A stretch of 64,000 nucleotides of DNA from Thermodesulfovibrio thiophilus DSM 17215 (GCF_000423865.1 NZ_AUIU01000012.1:242518-306517), one strand, 5' to 3'; numbered from the stretch's first letter, positions 36,089 to 45,784 are shown. Numbers and translations: made by a program. The notes: a model not told the origin generated them from the letters alone.

Positions 36089-36823
36089 TTAAATCCTCCT
36101 TAATCCAACAATGTTAGGCGAACGTCTTATATATCCTCTTTTCTGAACTACTATATCAAGCGGTAAGCTCACTAAATCAATCAAGAATGGATCTCTATAT
36201 TTCATATAGTGATTTTCTTTAAAACTTTTTATATATGTGTTGCACTCAAGACATAGTTCAGCTCTTATCTCTTCCTCATCAAGGAGAAGTTCAATTTTGC
36301 TCGAATCTTTATTAAAACAATAAGGGCATCCTATTCTGAAAAAGCTTCCACCATGTTCACACAGTGGACATATCATTATTTTTTCATTGTTTTCTGTAAT
36401 CATCGAAAGTGATGATTCTGTACCACAAATCGGGCATTTTCCTGTTTCCATAAATGATGCCTGTTGCCCGTCCCGCCTTAAAAATACAAAAAAGGGCTTA
36501 CTCAATATAAATAACATCCTATCAACTTCTTCCTTTGAAAGTTCCTCACTCTGAATTTGAAGAGACCACAGAGATGATGGCTCTTTTATAATGTTTTTAC
36601 CGCTTTTTAAAACTTCATCCTTTAGAAAGGAAAGTGACTCATAGGGAATCTGAAAAACTGTTGAAAAATTTTTAAGTACAATATCAATTAATGACACATC
36701 ACTGTCAAGTTTCATCCTTTCTCTTTCCTTCTTACACTGTTCGGTTAACTCTTTGATTTTCATATAAAGCTCAAGAGGGCTTTGAAGATGAGGCTTTTCT
36801 TTTATTATTTCATCAAAATTCAT
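36089..36823 (-). CDS. fdhE: Formate dehydrogenase accessory protein FdhE-like
   Basis: This 244-residue protein has the four CxxC rubredoxin-like knuckles typical of FdhE: CPICGTES, CPLCEHGG, CPYCFNKD and CLECNTYI. FdhE is needed for assembly of formate dehydrogenases, which in many anaerobes contain selenocysteine. No formate dehydrogenase gene lies in the window. It overlaps the peroxidase gene by 4 nt and precedes moeA by 4 nt. Confidence 0.85.
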   Translation of the reverse strand: MNFDEIIKEKPHLQSPLELYMKIKELTEQCKKERERMKLDSDVSLIDIVLKNFSTVFQIPYESLSFLKDEVLKSGKNIIKEPSSLWSLQIQSEELSKEEVDRMLFILSKPFFVFLRRDGQQASFMETGKCPICGTESSLSMITENNEKIMICPLCEHGGSFFRIGCPYCFNKDSSKIELLLDEEEIRAELCLECNTYIKSFKENHYMKYRDPFLIDLVSLPLDIVVQKRGYIRRSPNIVGLRRI

Positions 36824-37908
36824 GGTACCTCCGCTGGTTTTATGTTTAAGTCTGCACCTGACAATGCTTCAACCAGAAATGTTTTCAATGCTTTCTTTTC
36901 CTCATCAGTTAAATTCATTGGTTTTAATAGTTTATTACCATATCCACCACCTTTATTAAAAAAGTCTATTACTTCATCAAGGCTTTTAAATATGCCGTTA
37001 TGCATATACGGAGAAGTTTTTGCAATTTCTCTCAATGTGGGAGTTTTAAATGCTCTGTAATCTCTCTTTTGCTTGGTGTTGAAGTATCTGCCAAGGTCTT
37101 CTTTTATATTCATATAATCTGGATATTTGTTTATTTTTGCAATATAACGTCTTGTCACTATAAATTTTTCTTCATTTGCGTATTTTGGATTTTCTGGCAC
37201 CATAAGAGCATGAAATTTTTGATCACTTAAGTATGCTCCATAGTGACATTCTATGCACTTTCCTTTTCCTATAAATATCTCCAGTCCTTTTTTAGCCTCA
37301 GAGCTTAATGAATTTTTATCTCCTTTAAGGTATCCATCAATTGGAGCATTGTTTGAAATAAGAGTTCTTTCAAATGCTGCTATTGCTTTTGCAATTAGTT
37401 TTATATTTACATCCTGACCGAAAATTCTTTTAAATGCTTCTCTGTATTCTGGTACAATTCTTATCTCTTCTTCAACAAAATCAATATTTTGATTCATCTC
37501 AAAAGGAGACATGACAGGAAATTCTGCCTGCTCCTCCAGAGTTTTTGCTCGTCCATCCCAGAAAAGATATTTTGCATAAGCAACATTCATCAAAGTTGGC
37601 GCATTTCTGAAATTTCTTGTAGTTGGATAGCTAAGAGATATTTCTGAAGCATCTGTAAATGCTTTCTCAGGGTCATGACAATTGGCACAGCTTGTAGTTC
37701 CATCTCCTGAGAGACGCCTATCAAAAAAAAGCTTTTTACCTAGATCAATTTTCTCCTTGCTTATTGGATTATCCTTTGGCACTGGAGGTGGAGGCAACGG
37801 TTCAAGCTGTTTTGTCTTTTTTTCAGAAGCAAAACTTTCAATGCTGATCAATATAACAATTAAAAGCAATATAATCAAAAAAGCTGTAATTTTATTTTTT
37901 CTTAACAC
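36820..37908 (-). CDS. Dihaem cytochrome c peroxidase (MauG/CcpA family)
   Basis: This 362-residue protein has an N-terminal signal segment (residues 8-28), a first haem site CANCH followed by DPEKAFTD, a second site CIECH, and a final HNGIFKSLDEVIDFFNKGGG block typical of bacterial dihaem peroxidases. It reduces hydrogen peroxide in the periplasm using electrons from a small cytochrome or the quinone pool. The start overlaps the Sec-DsbA gene end by 17 nt, so the pair is co-translated and may form a periplasmic oxidative defence unit. Confidence 0.9.
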   Translation of the reverse strand: MLRKNKITAFLIILLLIVILISIESFASEKKTKQLEPLPPPPVPKDNPISKEKIDLGKKLFFDRRLSGDGTTSCANCHDPEKAFTDASEISLSYPTTRNFRNAPTLMNVAYAKYLFWDGRAKTLEEQAEFPVMSPFEMNQNIDFVEEEIRIVPEYREAFKRIFGQDVNIKLIAKAIAAFERTLISNNAPIDGYLKGDKNSLSSEAKKGLEIFIGKGKCIECHYGAYLSDQKFHALMVPENPKYANEEKFIVTRRYIAKINKYPDYMNIKEDLGRYFNTKQKRDYRAFKTPTLREIAKTSPYMHNGIFKSLDEVIDFFNKGGGYGNKLLKPMNLTDEEKKALKTFLVEALSGADLNIKPAEVP

Positions 37909-38488
37909 TTTCCAGCTCCTTCAAAATTATATTTTTAAGATAATCATAGTCTCTACTTCCAAGAACCTTAATTCCATTAATATAAAATGCTGGAGTAACA
38001 TATAAATCAAGCTCTTTTGCGAGCTTTAAATCTCTGTCAATTATATCCGTTCCCTCATTATTATCTATTGCTTTTATAAATTTTTCAACATCAAGATTAA
38101 GCTCTTTTGCATAACTTATAAGAGACTCTCTATTAAGCTTTGGTGACCTTTTTATTAACAATTCATGCATCTCAGTAAACTTTCCCTGCCTCCAGGCTTC
38201 TACAGCAGCCTCTGCAGCGATTCTTGCATAGTCTCTATACCTGTAAGGAAAAAACTTTATTACAAGTTTTACATTTCCACTAAATTCTTTTACTAATCGC
38301 TCAATGGTCGGACCGACCTCAACACAATGAGGTCATTGATAATCAATAAATTCAACTATCGTAACAGGAGCATTCTCAAATCCAATAACTGGAGAATTAG
38401 CAACAGGAATACTGTATCTGTTTTCTTCTGCTAAAACAGGAGAGGCGACAAGAAAGAACAAAGAAAGAATAAGAATTAATCTATCCAT
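37892..38488 (-). CDS. Exported DsbA-like thioredoxin-fold selenoprotein (active site Sec-Pro-His-Cys)
   Basis: Read through an in-frame TGA at 38333-38335, this is a 198-residue protein with a signal peptide (cleavage after PVLA, residue 20). The thioredoxin core follows: APVTIVEFIDYQ, then Sec52-P-H-C55. The usual motif is CPHC, so selenocysteine replaces the nucleophilic Cys. The C-terminal part has the TPAFYINGIKVLGSRDY cis-Pro region of DsbA/DsbG-like proteins. GGAGG stands 4 nt before the ATG. A GGUC-GGUCC-GACC hairpin starts 14 nt after the UGA. A pseudogene is possible but less likely. Confidence 0.85.
38309..38331 (-). promoter_or_regulatory. Candidate bacterial SECIS hairpin of the DsbA-like selenoprotein
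   Basis: On the minus strand, shortly after UGA 38335-38333, GGTC and GACC form a short stem around the loop GGUCC (approximate 5-bp form: GGTCG/CGACC). A GGU apical loop is also seen in the hdrA candidate. The exact pairing limits are uncertain. Confidence 0.5.
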
Positions 38489-38532
38489 CTAACCTCCAAA
38501 ACTTCTTTTAAAATTATACCAAAATATGATGA

Positions 38533-38538
38533 TATAAT
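38533..38538 (+). promoter_or_regulatory. -10 box (TATAAT) 9 nt before nagZ
   Basis: TATAAT ends 9 nt before the ATG at 38548. Transcription would begin within 1-3 nt of the start codon and no Shine-Dalgarno is present, so the mRNA is predicted to be leaderless. Confidence 0.55.
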
Positions 38539-38547
38539 AAAAATTGT

Positions 38548-40035
38548 ATGACTGCTGAGAATTTTTTAAATTTAATAATAGCAAGACTTGATGGTGAAAG
38601 CATTGATTATTCTGATTACAGACAGTATATCGAAAAATTAACCAGAGATGGGATTGGAGGCTTTATAGTTTTTGGTGGAGACTACGATAAAATAAAGAAT
38701 TTTATTATCTATCTTCAAAGTATTGCTCATAGGCCATTAATTATTGCATCTGATATAGAAAGAGGAGTTGGGCAACAGATAAAAAGAGCGAGTCTAATTC
38801 CATCACAGATGGGAATTACTGCAGGTTTTAATCTGCCTGATGAAGAACACGAGCTTAAAACATTGTATTCAATTGTAATAAAGGAAGCGGCTGACATAGG
38901 AATCAATCTTGCTCTCATACCTGTTCTTGATGTAAATACAGCTCCACAAAATCCAATTATATGCACAAGGGCTTTTTCAGATAATCCTGATACAGTTTCC
39001 GAGTATGGAAACTGTATCATAAATTTTTTTGAAGCAAATGGATTACTGACATGTGCAAAGCACTTTCCTGGTCATGGTGGAACACAGATAGACTCTCATA
39101 TTGAGCTTCCAACAATTAATGAGTCTCTAGATATACATCTTAAGCCTTTTAAAAAAGCAATTAACGCAAGCGTGTCTTCAATGATGATTGGACACTTAAT
39201 GATTCCAGAGATAGATAGTTTACCTGCAACTCTTTCTGAAAAAGCAATTAATCAGTTATTGAAACAAACTTTAGATTTTAAAGGGGCTGTTCTTACTGAT
39301 GCAATGAACATGAAAGCTTTAAAAAATTATAATAATCATCATGCTCTTGCCATTAAATCAGGAGCTGATATAGTTTTACATCCTGAAAATCCATATAAAG
39401 CAATGGAAGAGATAAAATCAGCGTATAATTACGGGTTAATAACTGAAAACAGAATTACAGAAGCATTGTTTGTGATTAATAGATTAAAGAAAAAGATAAG
39501 ATCTTTTCCTGTAACCAATAATTATATAAATACCAGAGCGAATAATGTTGACAGTAGTCTTATAATTCAAAGAGCATTCAAAAAAACAGTAACAGTTATC
39601 AAAAATGAAATACCTGATCTGGAATCTCGTAAGATTATTCCCTGTCTTACAGGAAGTTATAGTGAGGAGATAAAAGAGGCATTCAAAAACTACTTCGGTT
39701 CTGTATACGATTTAACTCATTTTTCAAAAACTTCTCTTTCAGGCGTTATACCTCTAATTGCTGTATTTACAAATATAAAAGCAGCAGGAGACGAACATGT
39801 AGTGAGTGAAGAACAAAATATAATGATCAAAGACATATTTTCAAGTAATGATACTGTTTTTGTTTCATTTGGTAATCCATATATTATGAGATTCTCTTTT
39901 TTTAAAAGAGCAAAAACAATTATCTTAGTTTATGACTCCAATATAAATGCTGTTTCAGCATTTATAGATGTTTTCAAAGATGGATTAAAGACTTCCGGCA
40001 GGCTTCCAGTAAAGATTGAATGGATTAATGACTAA
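38548..40035 (+). CDS. nagZ: Beta-N-acetylhexosaminidase NagZ-like (GH3)
   Basis: This 495-residue glycosidase has the GH3 signatures SDIERGVGQQ, CAKHFPGHGGTQIDSH (substrate and catalytic His loop) and VLTDAMNMKAL with the nucleophile Asp. No signal peptide is seen, which fits cytoplasmic cleavage of GlcNAc-anhydroMurNAc in peptidoglycan recycling. At 495 residues it is longer than NagZ of Gram-negative bacteria and has a C-terminal extension (from about 330) as in GH3 enzymes of Gram-positives. The following gene is an AmpG-like permease. Confidence 0.87.
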   Translation: MTAENFLNLIIARLDGESIDYSDYRQYIEKLTRDGIGGFIVFGGDYDKIKNFIIYLQSIAHRPLIIASDIERGVGQQIKRASLIPSQMGITAGFNLPDEEHELKTLYSIVIKEAADIGINLALIPVLDVNTAPQNPIICTRAFSDNPDTVSEYGNCIINFFEANGLLTCAKHFPGHGGTQIDSHIELPTINESLDIHLKPFKKAINASVSSMMIGHLMIPEIDSLPATLSEKAINQLLKQTLDFKGAVLTDAMNMKALKNYNNHHALAIKSGADIVLHPENPYKAMEEIKSAYNYGLITENRITEALFVINRLKKKIRSFPVTNNYINTRANNVDSSLIIQRAFKKTVTVIKNEIPDLESRKIIPCLTGSYSEEIKEAFKNYFGSVYDLTHFSKTSLSGVIPLIAVFTNIKAAGDEHVVSEEQNIMIKDIFSSNDTVFVSFGNPYIMRFSFFKRAKTIILVYDSNINAVSAFIDVFKDGLKTSGRLPVKIEWIND

Positions 40036-41239
40036 ACGAACGAAAGATATTGCCACAGTAACAGTTCTTGGCTTTGCATCAGGAATTCCTTTTCCGCTTG
40101 TCAGTGGAACACTACAGGCATGGCTTACCTCTGAAGGCATTGATATAAAAACAATCGGTATATTAACAATTCTTACATTTCCTTATAGTTTTAAATTTCT
40201 GTGGTCTCCATTTTTCGATAAATTTAACATACCGAAACTTGGTAGAAGAAGGGGATGGATTTTAATCTGTCAGATACTGATTCTGCTCGGGATTGCATTA
40301 ATGATAACACTTACACCAAAGCATCTGATCCTTTTTTCCGCTATCGCAGCTGGTGTTGCCTTTTTTTCTGCTTCACAGGATATCTCAATAGATGCATACA
40401 GAACAGAAATCCTAAAACCAAAGGATAGAGGTCTTGGTGCATCTTTTGCTGTAACTGCATACAGGATTGCATTAATTATTGCTGGTGGACTCTGTCTGCT
40501 TCTTGCAGACCATCTTGGATGGCAAGTTGCATTAGCAGTTATAAGCTCTCTTTTAGTGATCGGCATTATAACAACTTTATGGGCTGATGAACCTGATGGA
40601 ATAAACAAACCTCGAACACTACGGGAATCTTTCATTGAACCATTTAAAGAATTGCTTAAAAGAGAAAAAAGCCTTTTGCTGCTCTTATTCATTATACTGT
40701 ATAAACTTGGTGATGCATATGCAGGATCTTTAAGCACCACTTTTTTCATAAGGGGTATAGGATTTTCACTTACAGAAATCGGCACAGTAAATAAAATTGG
40801 AGGACTTATATCAGCAATTGCAGGTTCAATTATTGGAGGAGTGTTACTCACAAAAATAAACCTGTACCGGGCTTTAATTTTATTCGGGATATTTCAGGCA
40901 CTATCAAATTTGATGTTTATGATTCTTGCCATAGCAGGTAAAAGCTTTGTATTGTTTGTATCCACTGTAATTATTGAAAATTTTACCGGTGGAATGGGAA
41001 CAACTGCGTTTTTAGCGCTTTTAATGGCTCTGTGCAATCATAGATTTGCAGCAACACAATATGCAGTTTTTTCATCACTTGCTTCGTTAGGCAGAGTGAT
41101 AATCAGCCCGACATCTGGATTTGTTGTTGATGCTATAGGTTGGGAAACATTCTATCTTCTGACTTTTTTGATAGCAATACCTGGATTGATTTTAATTGTT
41201 AAATTAAGAGAAATAATAAATATTGTTTCTGAAAAATAA
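40028..41239 (+). CDS. ampG: AmpG-like muropeptide permease (MFS)
   Basis: This membrane protein of about 403 residues with some twelve hydrophobic segments begins MTKRTKDIATVTVLGFASGIPFPLVSG (cited in part), the AmpG start, and has the loop SASQDISIDAYRTE and the DGINKPRTLRESF region. AmpG imports GlcNAc-anhydroMurNAc peptides for recycling by NagZ. The ATG at 40028 overlaps the nagZ end by 8 nt; a TTG at 40016 is the alternative. The pairing of transporter and hydrolase supports both calls. Confidence 0.88.
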   Translation: MTKRTKDIATVTVLGFASGIPFPLVSGTLQAWLTSEGIDIKTIGILTILTFPYSFKFLWSPFFDKFNIPKLGRRRGWILICQILILLGIALMITLTPKHLILFSAIAAGVAFFSASQDISIDAYRTEILKPKDRGLGASFAVTAYRIALIIAGGLCLLLADHLGWQVALAVISSLLVIGIITTLWADEPDGINKPRTLRESFIEPFKELLKREKSLLLLLFIILYKLGDAYAGSLSTTFFIRGIGFSLTEIGTVNKIGGLISAIAGSIIGGVLLTKINLYRALILFGIFQALSNLMFMILAIAGKSFVLFVSTVIIENFTGGMGTTAFLALLMALCNHRFAATQYAVFSSLASLGRVIISPTSGFVVDAIGWETFYLLTFLIAIPGLILIVKLREIINIVSEK

Positions 41240-41241
41240 AA

Positions 41242-42306
41242 TTAAGAATAAGGAAATCTTATACTAATTGTAGTACCTTTGCCTACTTCACTCTCAACAG
41301 AAATAAACCCTCTGTAGTATTGAACAATTGTTAAAGCAACTGTAAGTCCAAGCCCTGGACCATATATTTTAGAAGTAAAAAACGGTTCAAATATTTTCTT
41401 AATAAATTCCTTGGGAATACCTTCCCCTGTATCAGAAATTCTTATCTCCAAACTATTCTCTTGTTGTTCAACTGATATTTTTAATAAACGTTTCTCACTC
41501 TTATCCATTGAATCAATTGCGTTTCTAATAATATTACGAAGTACAATTTTAAAATGCTCTTTGTCTATATAAAGCTTTGATACTGATTGAAACTCTGTCT
41601 CAACTTCTATAGATTTATCTTCAACTTCCTGCTCAAATTCTTCAAGAACTTCTTCTATAATCTTAACAGGTGCAACATATTCCATAAAACCAATAGCAAT
41701 CATTTTTAGTTTTACAATTTCTTTTAATAGATTCTCCAGCCTTTCTGCTTCCTGAAGAACAACAGTAAGATAAGGTTTATTGGGGTTACCTGGTGGAAGG
41801 TTATCATATACCTTTCTTGCAAATCCTACCAGAGTTACAATTGGATTTCTTATTTCATGAGAAAGACTGTCAATAAGCTTCCTTATAGCTTCAGTTCGTT
41901 CTTCTTCAATAGCTTTCTGTGAGGTTGCCTTTTTTACAAGTAATGAACGAATTCTTGCTGATAGCTCCCTGTAATCAAATGGCTTTGGAACATAATCATC
42001 CGCTCCAATATCAAGTCCTTTAACTTTGCTTTCCACATCAGCTTTTGCAGTTAGCATAATCACTGGAATAAATTTAGTTGACTCATCATTTTTAAGCCGC
42101 TGACAAACCTCATATCCATTCATCTTCGGCATCATCACATCAAGAATAATTAAATCGGGAAAAGTTTCATACACTTTTTTTAAAGCCTCTTCACCATCAT
42201 AGGCTTCAATTGTATTGTATCCCTCTGATATCAATCTCTTTCTTAAAAGCTCTACTGTATCAACATTATCATCAACAATGAGAATGGTTTCTTTCTGATT
42301 ACTCAT
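41242..42306 (-). CDS. Receiver-histidine kinase protein
   Basis: This soluble 354-residue protein has a receiver domain (residues 6-122, phospho-Asp56 in ILDVMMPKMNG), a HisKA region with SHEIRNP (His150) and an HATPase domain with NIIRNAIDSM, DTGEGIP and GPGLGLTVALTI. It lacks a membrane sensor, so its input is probably phosphorylation by a partner kinase through the receiver. It overlaps the preceding response regulator by 4 nt, which in turn overlaps the hybrid kinase by 4 nt; the three form one phosphorelay operon. Confidence 0.9.
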   Translation of the reverse strand: MSNQKETILIVDDNVDTVELLRKRLISEGYNTIEAYDGEEALKKVYETFPDLIILDVMMPKMNGYEVCQRLKNDESTKFIPVIMLTAKADVESKVKGLDIGADDYVPKPFDYRELSARIRSLLVKKATSQKAIEEERTEAIRKLIDSLSHEIRNPIVTLVGFARKVYDNLPPGNPNKPYLTVVLQEAERLENLLKEIVKLKMIAIGFMEYVAPVKIIEEVLEEFEQEVEDKSIEVETEFQSVSKLYIDKEHFKIVLRNIIRNAIDSMDKSEKRLLKISVEQQENSLEIRISDTGEGIPKEFIKKIFEPFFTSKIYGPGLGLTVALTIVQYYRGFISVESEVGKGTTISIRFPYS

Positions 42307-42671
42307 TTTTCTTTCAAATAAACTTTTATCTGTTCTGGAAACTCTCTTACATTAATTGGTTTTGAAATATACCCATCACATCCAGATGCAAAAGCTTTTT
42401 CCTGATCGCCTCTCATTGCATGAGCTGTAAAAGCTATTATTGAAATGGTTTTAAAATCAGGTCGAGCTTTAAGCCTTCGCGTTACTTCGTACCCATCTAT
42501 TTTAGGAATAGAAATATCCATCAATATTAAATCAGGCCTATATGTAACAGCTTTAGCTATAGCATCCTCTCCATCTATTGCCTCTATAATTTCATAAGCA
42601 TATTTTTTTAGAATTTTTTTTACAAGCTCTCTACTGTCATCATTATCATCAACAATGAGAATTCTTTTCAT
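42303..42671 (-). CDS. Single-domain response regulator
   Basis: This CheY-like receiver of 122 residues has acidic residues Asp8-Asp9 and phospho-Asp52 (LILMDISIPKIDG), Thr in AFTAHAM and Lys in YISKPINVREF. There is no output domain. It sits between two kinases with 4-nt overlaps on both sides and may shuttle phosphate between them. Confidence 0.9.
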   Translation of the reverse strand: MKRILIVDDNDDSRELVKKILKKYAYEIIEAIDGEDAIAKAVTYRPDLILMDISIPKIDGYEVTRRLKARPDFKTISIIAFTAHAMRGDQEKAFASGCDGYISKPINVREFPEQIKVYLKEK

Positions 42672-45346
42672 GATATTCCTCCAATCTTTTTTAAACTGTT
42701 TTTTAGCTCTGTAATCAGTTGTTCTTCTGAAAAGAGACTCTTGTTTATTATTTCTTTTATTCTTCCATTCAATACGTCTTTTTGTTCATCTGTTAATTCT
42801 TTATCTGTCAAAGCAATCATTGGAATATCTTTCAGTTCAACAGACGTTTTTATAAAATCAATAAAATCATAAGCACTTGTATCAGGGTCGGTTATATTGA
42901 CAATTAAAAGATCAGGTTTGTAATTTTTAGCTATTTCAATAGCTTCTTTACTGTTTGAAGTGGAACTAACATCATAACCAGTTTGTTTTAATACATTTAA
43001 CAGATCTTTCACTGTTGTTTCATCTTTTTCAAGAATAAAAACTTTTTTAACTGCTCGATAAGTTTCAATTGACTTTATCTTTTTTAAAAGGGAATGTCCA
43101 TCAAGAGGCTTTACAAAGTAGTCTGCTGCACCGAGACTGAAAGCCAGTGTTTTATTATCAATGATAGAAACAATAACAACTGGAATGTTTTGTGTTTCTT
43201 TATCTGACTTAAGCTCTTTTAAAACTTGCCAACCATCTTTTTTAGGCATCATTATATCAAGAGTAATTGCTACTGGTTTAAGTTCTTTTGCCTTTTTAGC
43301 CGCTTCCTCACTATTTAGAATCCCTATAACTTTATAATCCTTTTCAAGATACTTTCTTATCAGGTCAATTGCATCTGGATTATCATCAATTGCAAGCACA
43401 ACCTTTTCCTTATTGGAAGATTCTGAAACTTCTTTTATTGCTGGTTCCTGATGCAGGACAAGATCTCTTACAACTTCACAAATTCTACATGAATCTGTTT
43501 TCTCGGGATATGAGCATATTTTCATACCTTTACAATGCGTACCGAGTGCAAGCCAGCATCTTTTCTCTGAAGAACCATATTCAGGACAATTAACATGTCC
43601 ACACTGAGTATAATCCCAGCATCGTACTAATTTACCTTCGTATGTTGGATTCTGAAGAAATACCTCTTTGGGGACCTCGAAGTATTGAGCCAATACTTCA
43701 GCCATTTTTTCTTCTGTAACCGGACCGGGTCTTTCAAAAACTTCCTTTTTGAAAGGTAAAAGAAGATAAAACGTGCTTCCCTTTCCATACTCACTTTCCG
43801 CCCATACCATACCCTTGTGAAGCGCAACAAGACCCCTAACAATACTTAGCCCAAGTCCTGTTCCTTCATACTGTCTTGTTGTTGAAACATCTGCCTGGGC
43901 AAATTTATCGAAAATTTTATCAAGGTCTTCTCTCTTAATTCCTATTCCTGTATCCGAAACTGAAATTTCTACGAACTGGGGATTCCCTTCTGAATCCTTT
44001 CCTCGTTCTGAAACTCTTGCTTTCAATGTTATTCCACCTTGATTGGTAAACTTTACAGCATTTGATATTAAATTTATAAAAATCTGTTTTGCTTTGTCTT
44101 CATCTATATAAAGCTTTTCTGCACCCGGCTCAATATTTAAGGAAAACGTTAATCCTTTTTTGGTTAGCAAAGGTTCAAAGGTAACAATTATTTCATCGAT
44201 AAGTTCTTTTAAATAAACTTCTTTTGGTCTAATCTCTATTTTGCCTGACTCAATCTTTGAAATATCGAGAACATCATTTATTAATTGAAGAAGATGTCTT
44301 GCATTGGCAGCCACTTTTTTGAGTGAAGCTTTCTGTTCTTCATTAAGAGGTCCATCAACTTCATCTAGTAATAAATCAGTATATCCAATGATGGCATTCA
44401 TAGGAGTTCTAAGCTCATGTGACATATTAGCAATGAATGAGGATTTTAATATATCAAGCTCTTTTAGTTGTTGATTTGCCTTCTGTAGCAGGGCAACAAG
44501 TTCTTCCCTTTCTTCAAGCAACCTCGCTCGTCTTGTAAGTTCTTTTTCAAGTTCCATTTTTGACTTTGCAACTTCATTGACCATGCAGTTAAAAGTCTCA
44601 CATAGAGTTCCAATCTCATCCTTGGGATAATTGGAGATAGTTGACATCTCACCTTTTGAAAATCTCTCTGTTGCCTCAATCAGAATATGAAGAGGTTTTT
44701 TAATTAATCTGTTAACCACGAAATTAATGACAACTATAGCAAGTAAAAAAGCAAATACTGTAAGGGTTAAAGATCTATACATTTGAGCTTGGACAGTTAA
44801 ATATACATTCTCTACATCTGTTTTTAATATCATTGCACCTAAAATATTTTTTGAAGAACCATGACAGTGGAAACACTCAGGTGAATTTTTTATAGGTAAA
44901 ATAGAAATTAAATTTCTTTTGCCCTGAACTTTTAAAACTTTTGAAATTGAGGCTTCACTGTTTCCAGCAAGATGCTCTGTAATAATTTCAGAAAAAATTT
45001 TATTATCAATAACAGTATCAATTTTTTTATTGATACTGTTATTATCTGTGGAAAAAGCAATCTGTTTATTAAAGTCGCATAAATAAACATTTATTTTTGT
45101 ATATTTACTTGCTATTTCTTCCAGGTCTCTATGGATTGTCTCACTGTCACCAACTGTAAGAGGATGTTTTATTGTAGCAAAAATTGTATCCATGATTTCT
45201 TTATTGCTCTCATCTGCAATTTTTAGCCTGTCTGGAAGTCCGAAATAAATTCTGAAACTTATTTCTATAAACATAACCACAACTAATATCACTATAAATG
45301 TTAATAACAGCTTATTACCGATTTTCTGAGTTATAAATCTGAACAT
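42668..45346 (-). CDS. Membrane hybrid histidine kinase with haem-binding-type CxxCH sensor domain
   Basis: The 892 residues carry a membrane helix (12-30), an extracytoplasmic domain with CFHCH at 158-162 (a c-type haem attachment motif), a second helix (190-212), HAMP, a coiled region, HisKA with SHELRTP (His310), HATPase (NLISNAVKFT, DTGIGI, GTGLGLSIV), a Cys-rich 'CW' segment near 570-640 (CWDYTQCGHVNCPEYG then CKGMKICSYP), and two receiver domains. A covalent haem would make it a redox or gas sensor. It is preceded by a tetrahaem cytochrome gene with no intergenic gap. Confidence 0.88.
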   Translation of the reverse strand: MFRFITQKIGNKLLLTFIVILVVVMFIEISFRIYFGLPDRLKIADESNKEIMDTIFATIKHPLTVGDSETIHRDLEEIASKYTKINVYLCDFNKQIAFSTDNNSINKKIDTVIDNKIFSEIITEHLAGNSEASISKVLKVQGKRNLISILPIKNSPECFHCHGSSKNILGAMILKTDVENVYLTVQAQMYRSLTLTVFAFLLAIVVINFVVNRLIKKPLHILIEATERFSKGEMSTISNYPKDEIGTLCETFNCMVNEVAKSKMELEKELTRRARLLEEREELVALLQKANQQLKELDILKSSFIANMSHELRTPMNAIIGYTDLLLDEVDGPLNEEQKASLKKVAANARHLLQLINDVLDISKIESGKIEIRPKEVYLKELIDEIIVTFEPLLTKKGLTFSLNIEPGAEKLYIDEDKAKQIFINLISNAVKFTNQGGITLKARVSERGKDSEGNPQFVEISVSDTGIGIKREDLDKIFDKFAQADVSTTRQYEGTGLGLSIVRGLVALHKGMVWAESEYGKGSTFYLLLPFKKEVFERPGPVTEEKMAEVLAQYFEVPKEVFLQNPTYEGKLVRCWDYTQCGHVNCPEYGSSEKRCWLALGTHCKGMKICSYPEKTDSCRICEVVRDLVLHQEPAIKEVSESSNKEKVVLAIDDNPDAIDLIRKYLEKDYKVIGILNSEEAAKKAKELKPVAITLDIMMPKKDGWQVLKELKSDKETQNIPVVIVSIIDNKTLAFSLGAADYFVKPLDGHSLLKKIKSIETYRAVKKVFILEKDETTVKDLLNVLKQTGYDVSSTSNSKEAIEIAKNYKPDLLIVNITDPDTSAYDFIDFIKTSVELKDIPMIALTDKELTDEQKDVLNGRIKEIINKSLFSEEQLITELKNSLKKIGGIS

Positions 45347-45784
45347 TTAGTGAGCTCCTCCATGAAGAAGAGGCTTGAATCTAAAAGCTCGTATTCTTTC
45401 TTCAGTATGGCAGGATTCACATATTTGCAGTGTCAATTTTTTACGAATAAATCTAGGATCTCTTGTTTCTACATGTTTTTTACCAGGACCGTGACAGACT
45501 TCACAGCCAGTATGCTGAAGATGTGGTGTTATTTCAATACTTACGAAACCACCTTTTTTACCATAACCTGTAGTATGACATTGCAAACAGCTTTTTAGCT
45601 CCTCTGAAGTAATTTTATGTTTCATTTTTTCAATTGCTTCAAAAGAACGAGACATTCTTGAATACTTCTTAAAGTTTTCATACTCAGTAAGATGACAGTT
45701 TTTACAGACCTCCGTTCCAACATATTCAGAAAATGCAATTACAGGATAAAATAATATAAAAATACTTATAATCAAAAATTTCAT
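45347..45784 (-). CDS. Exported tetrahaem cytochrome c (c554-like)
   Basis: This 145-residue protein has a signal peptide (to SEYVG, about residue 18) and four CxxCH sites: CKNCH, CLQCH, CEVCH and CESCH. The spacing and the HTGCEVCHGPGKKHVE block resemble cytochrome c554-type proteins. It abuts the hybrid kinase gene whose sensor also carries a CxxCH motif, so it may hand electrons to or share haem chemistry with the sensor (inference). Confidence 0.85.
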   Translation of the reverse strand: MKFLIISIFILFYPVIAFSEYVGTEVCKNCHLTEYENFKKYSRMSRSFEAIEKMKHKITSEELKSCLQCHTTGYGKKGGFVSIEITPHLQHTGCEVCHGPGKKHVETRDPRFIRKKLTLQICESCHTEERIRAFRFKPLLHGGAH

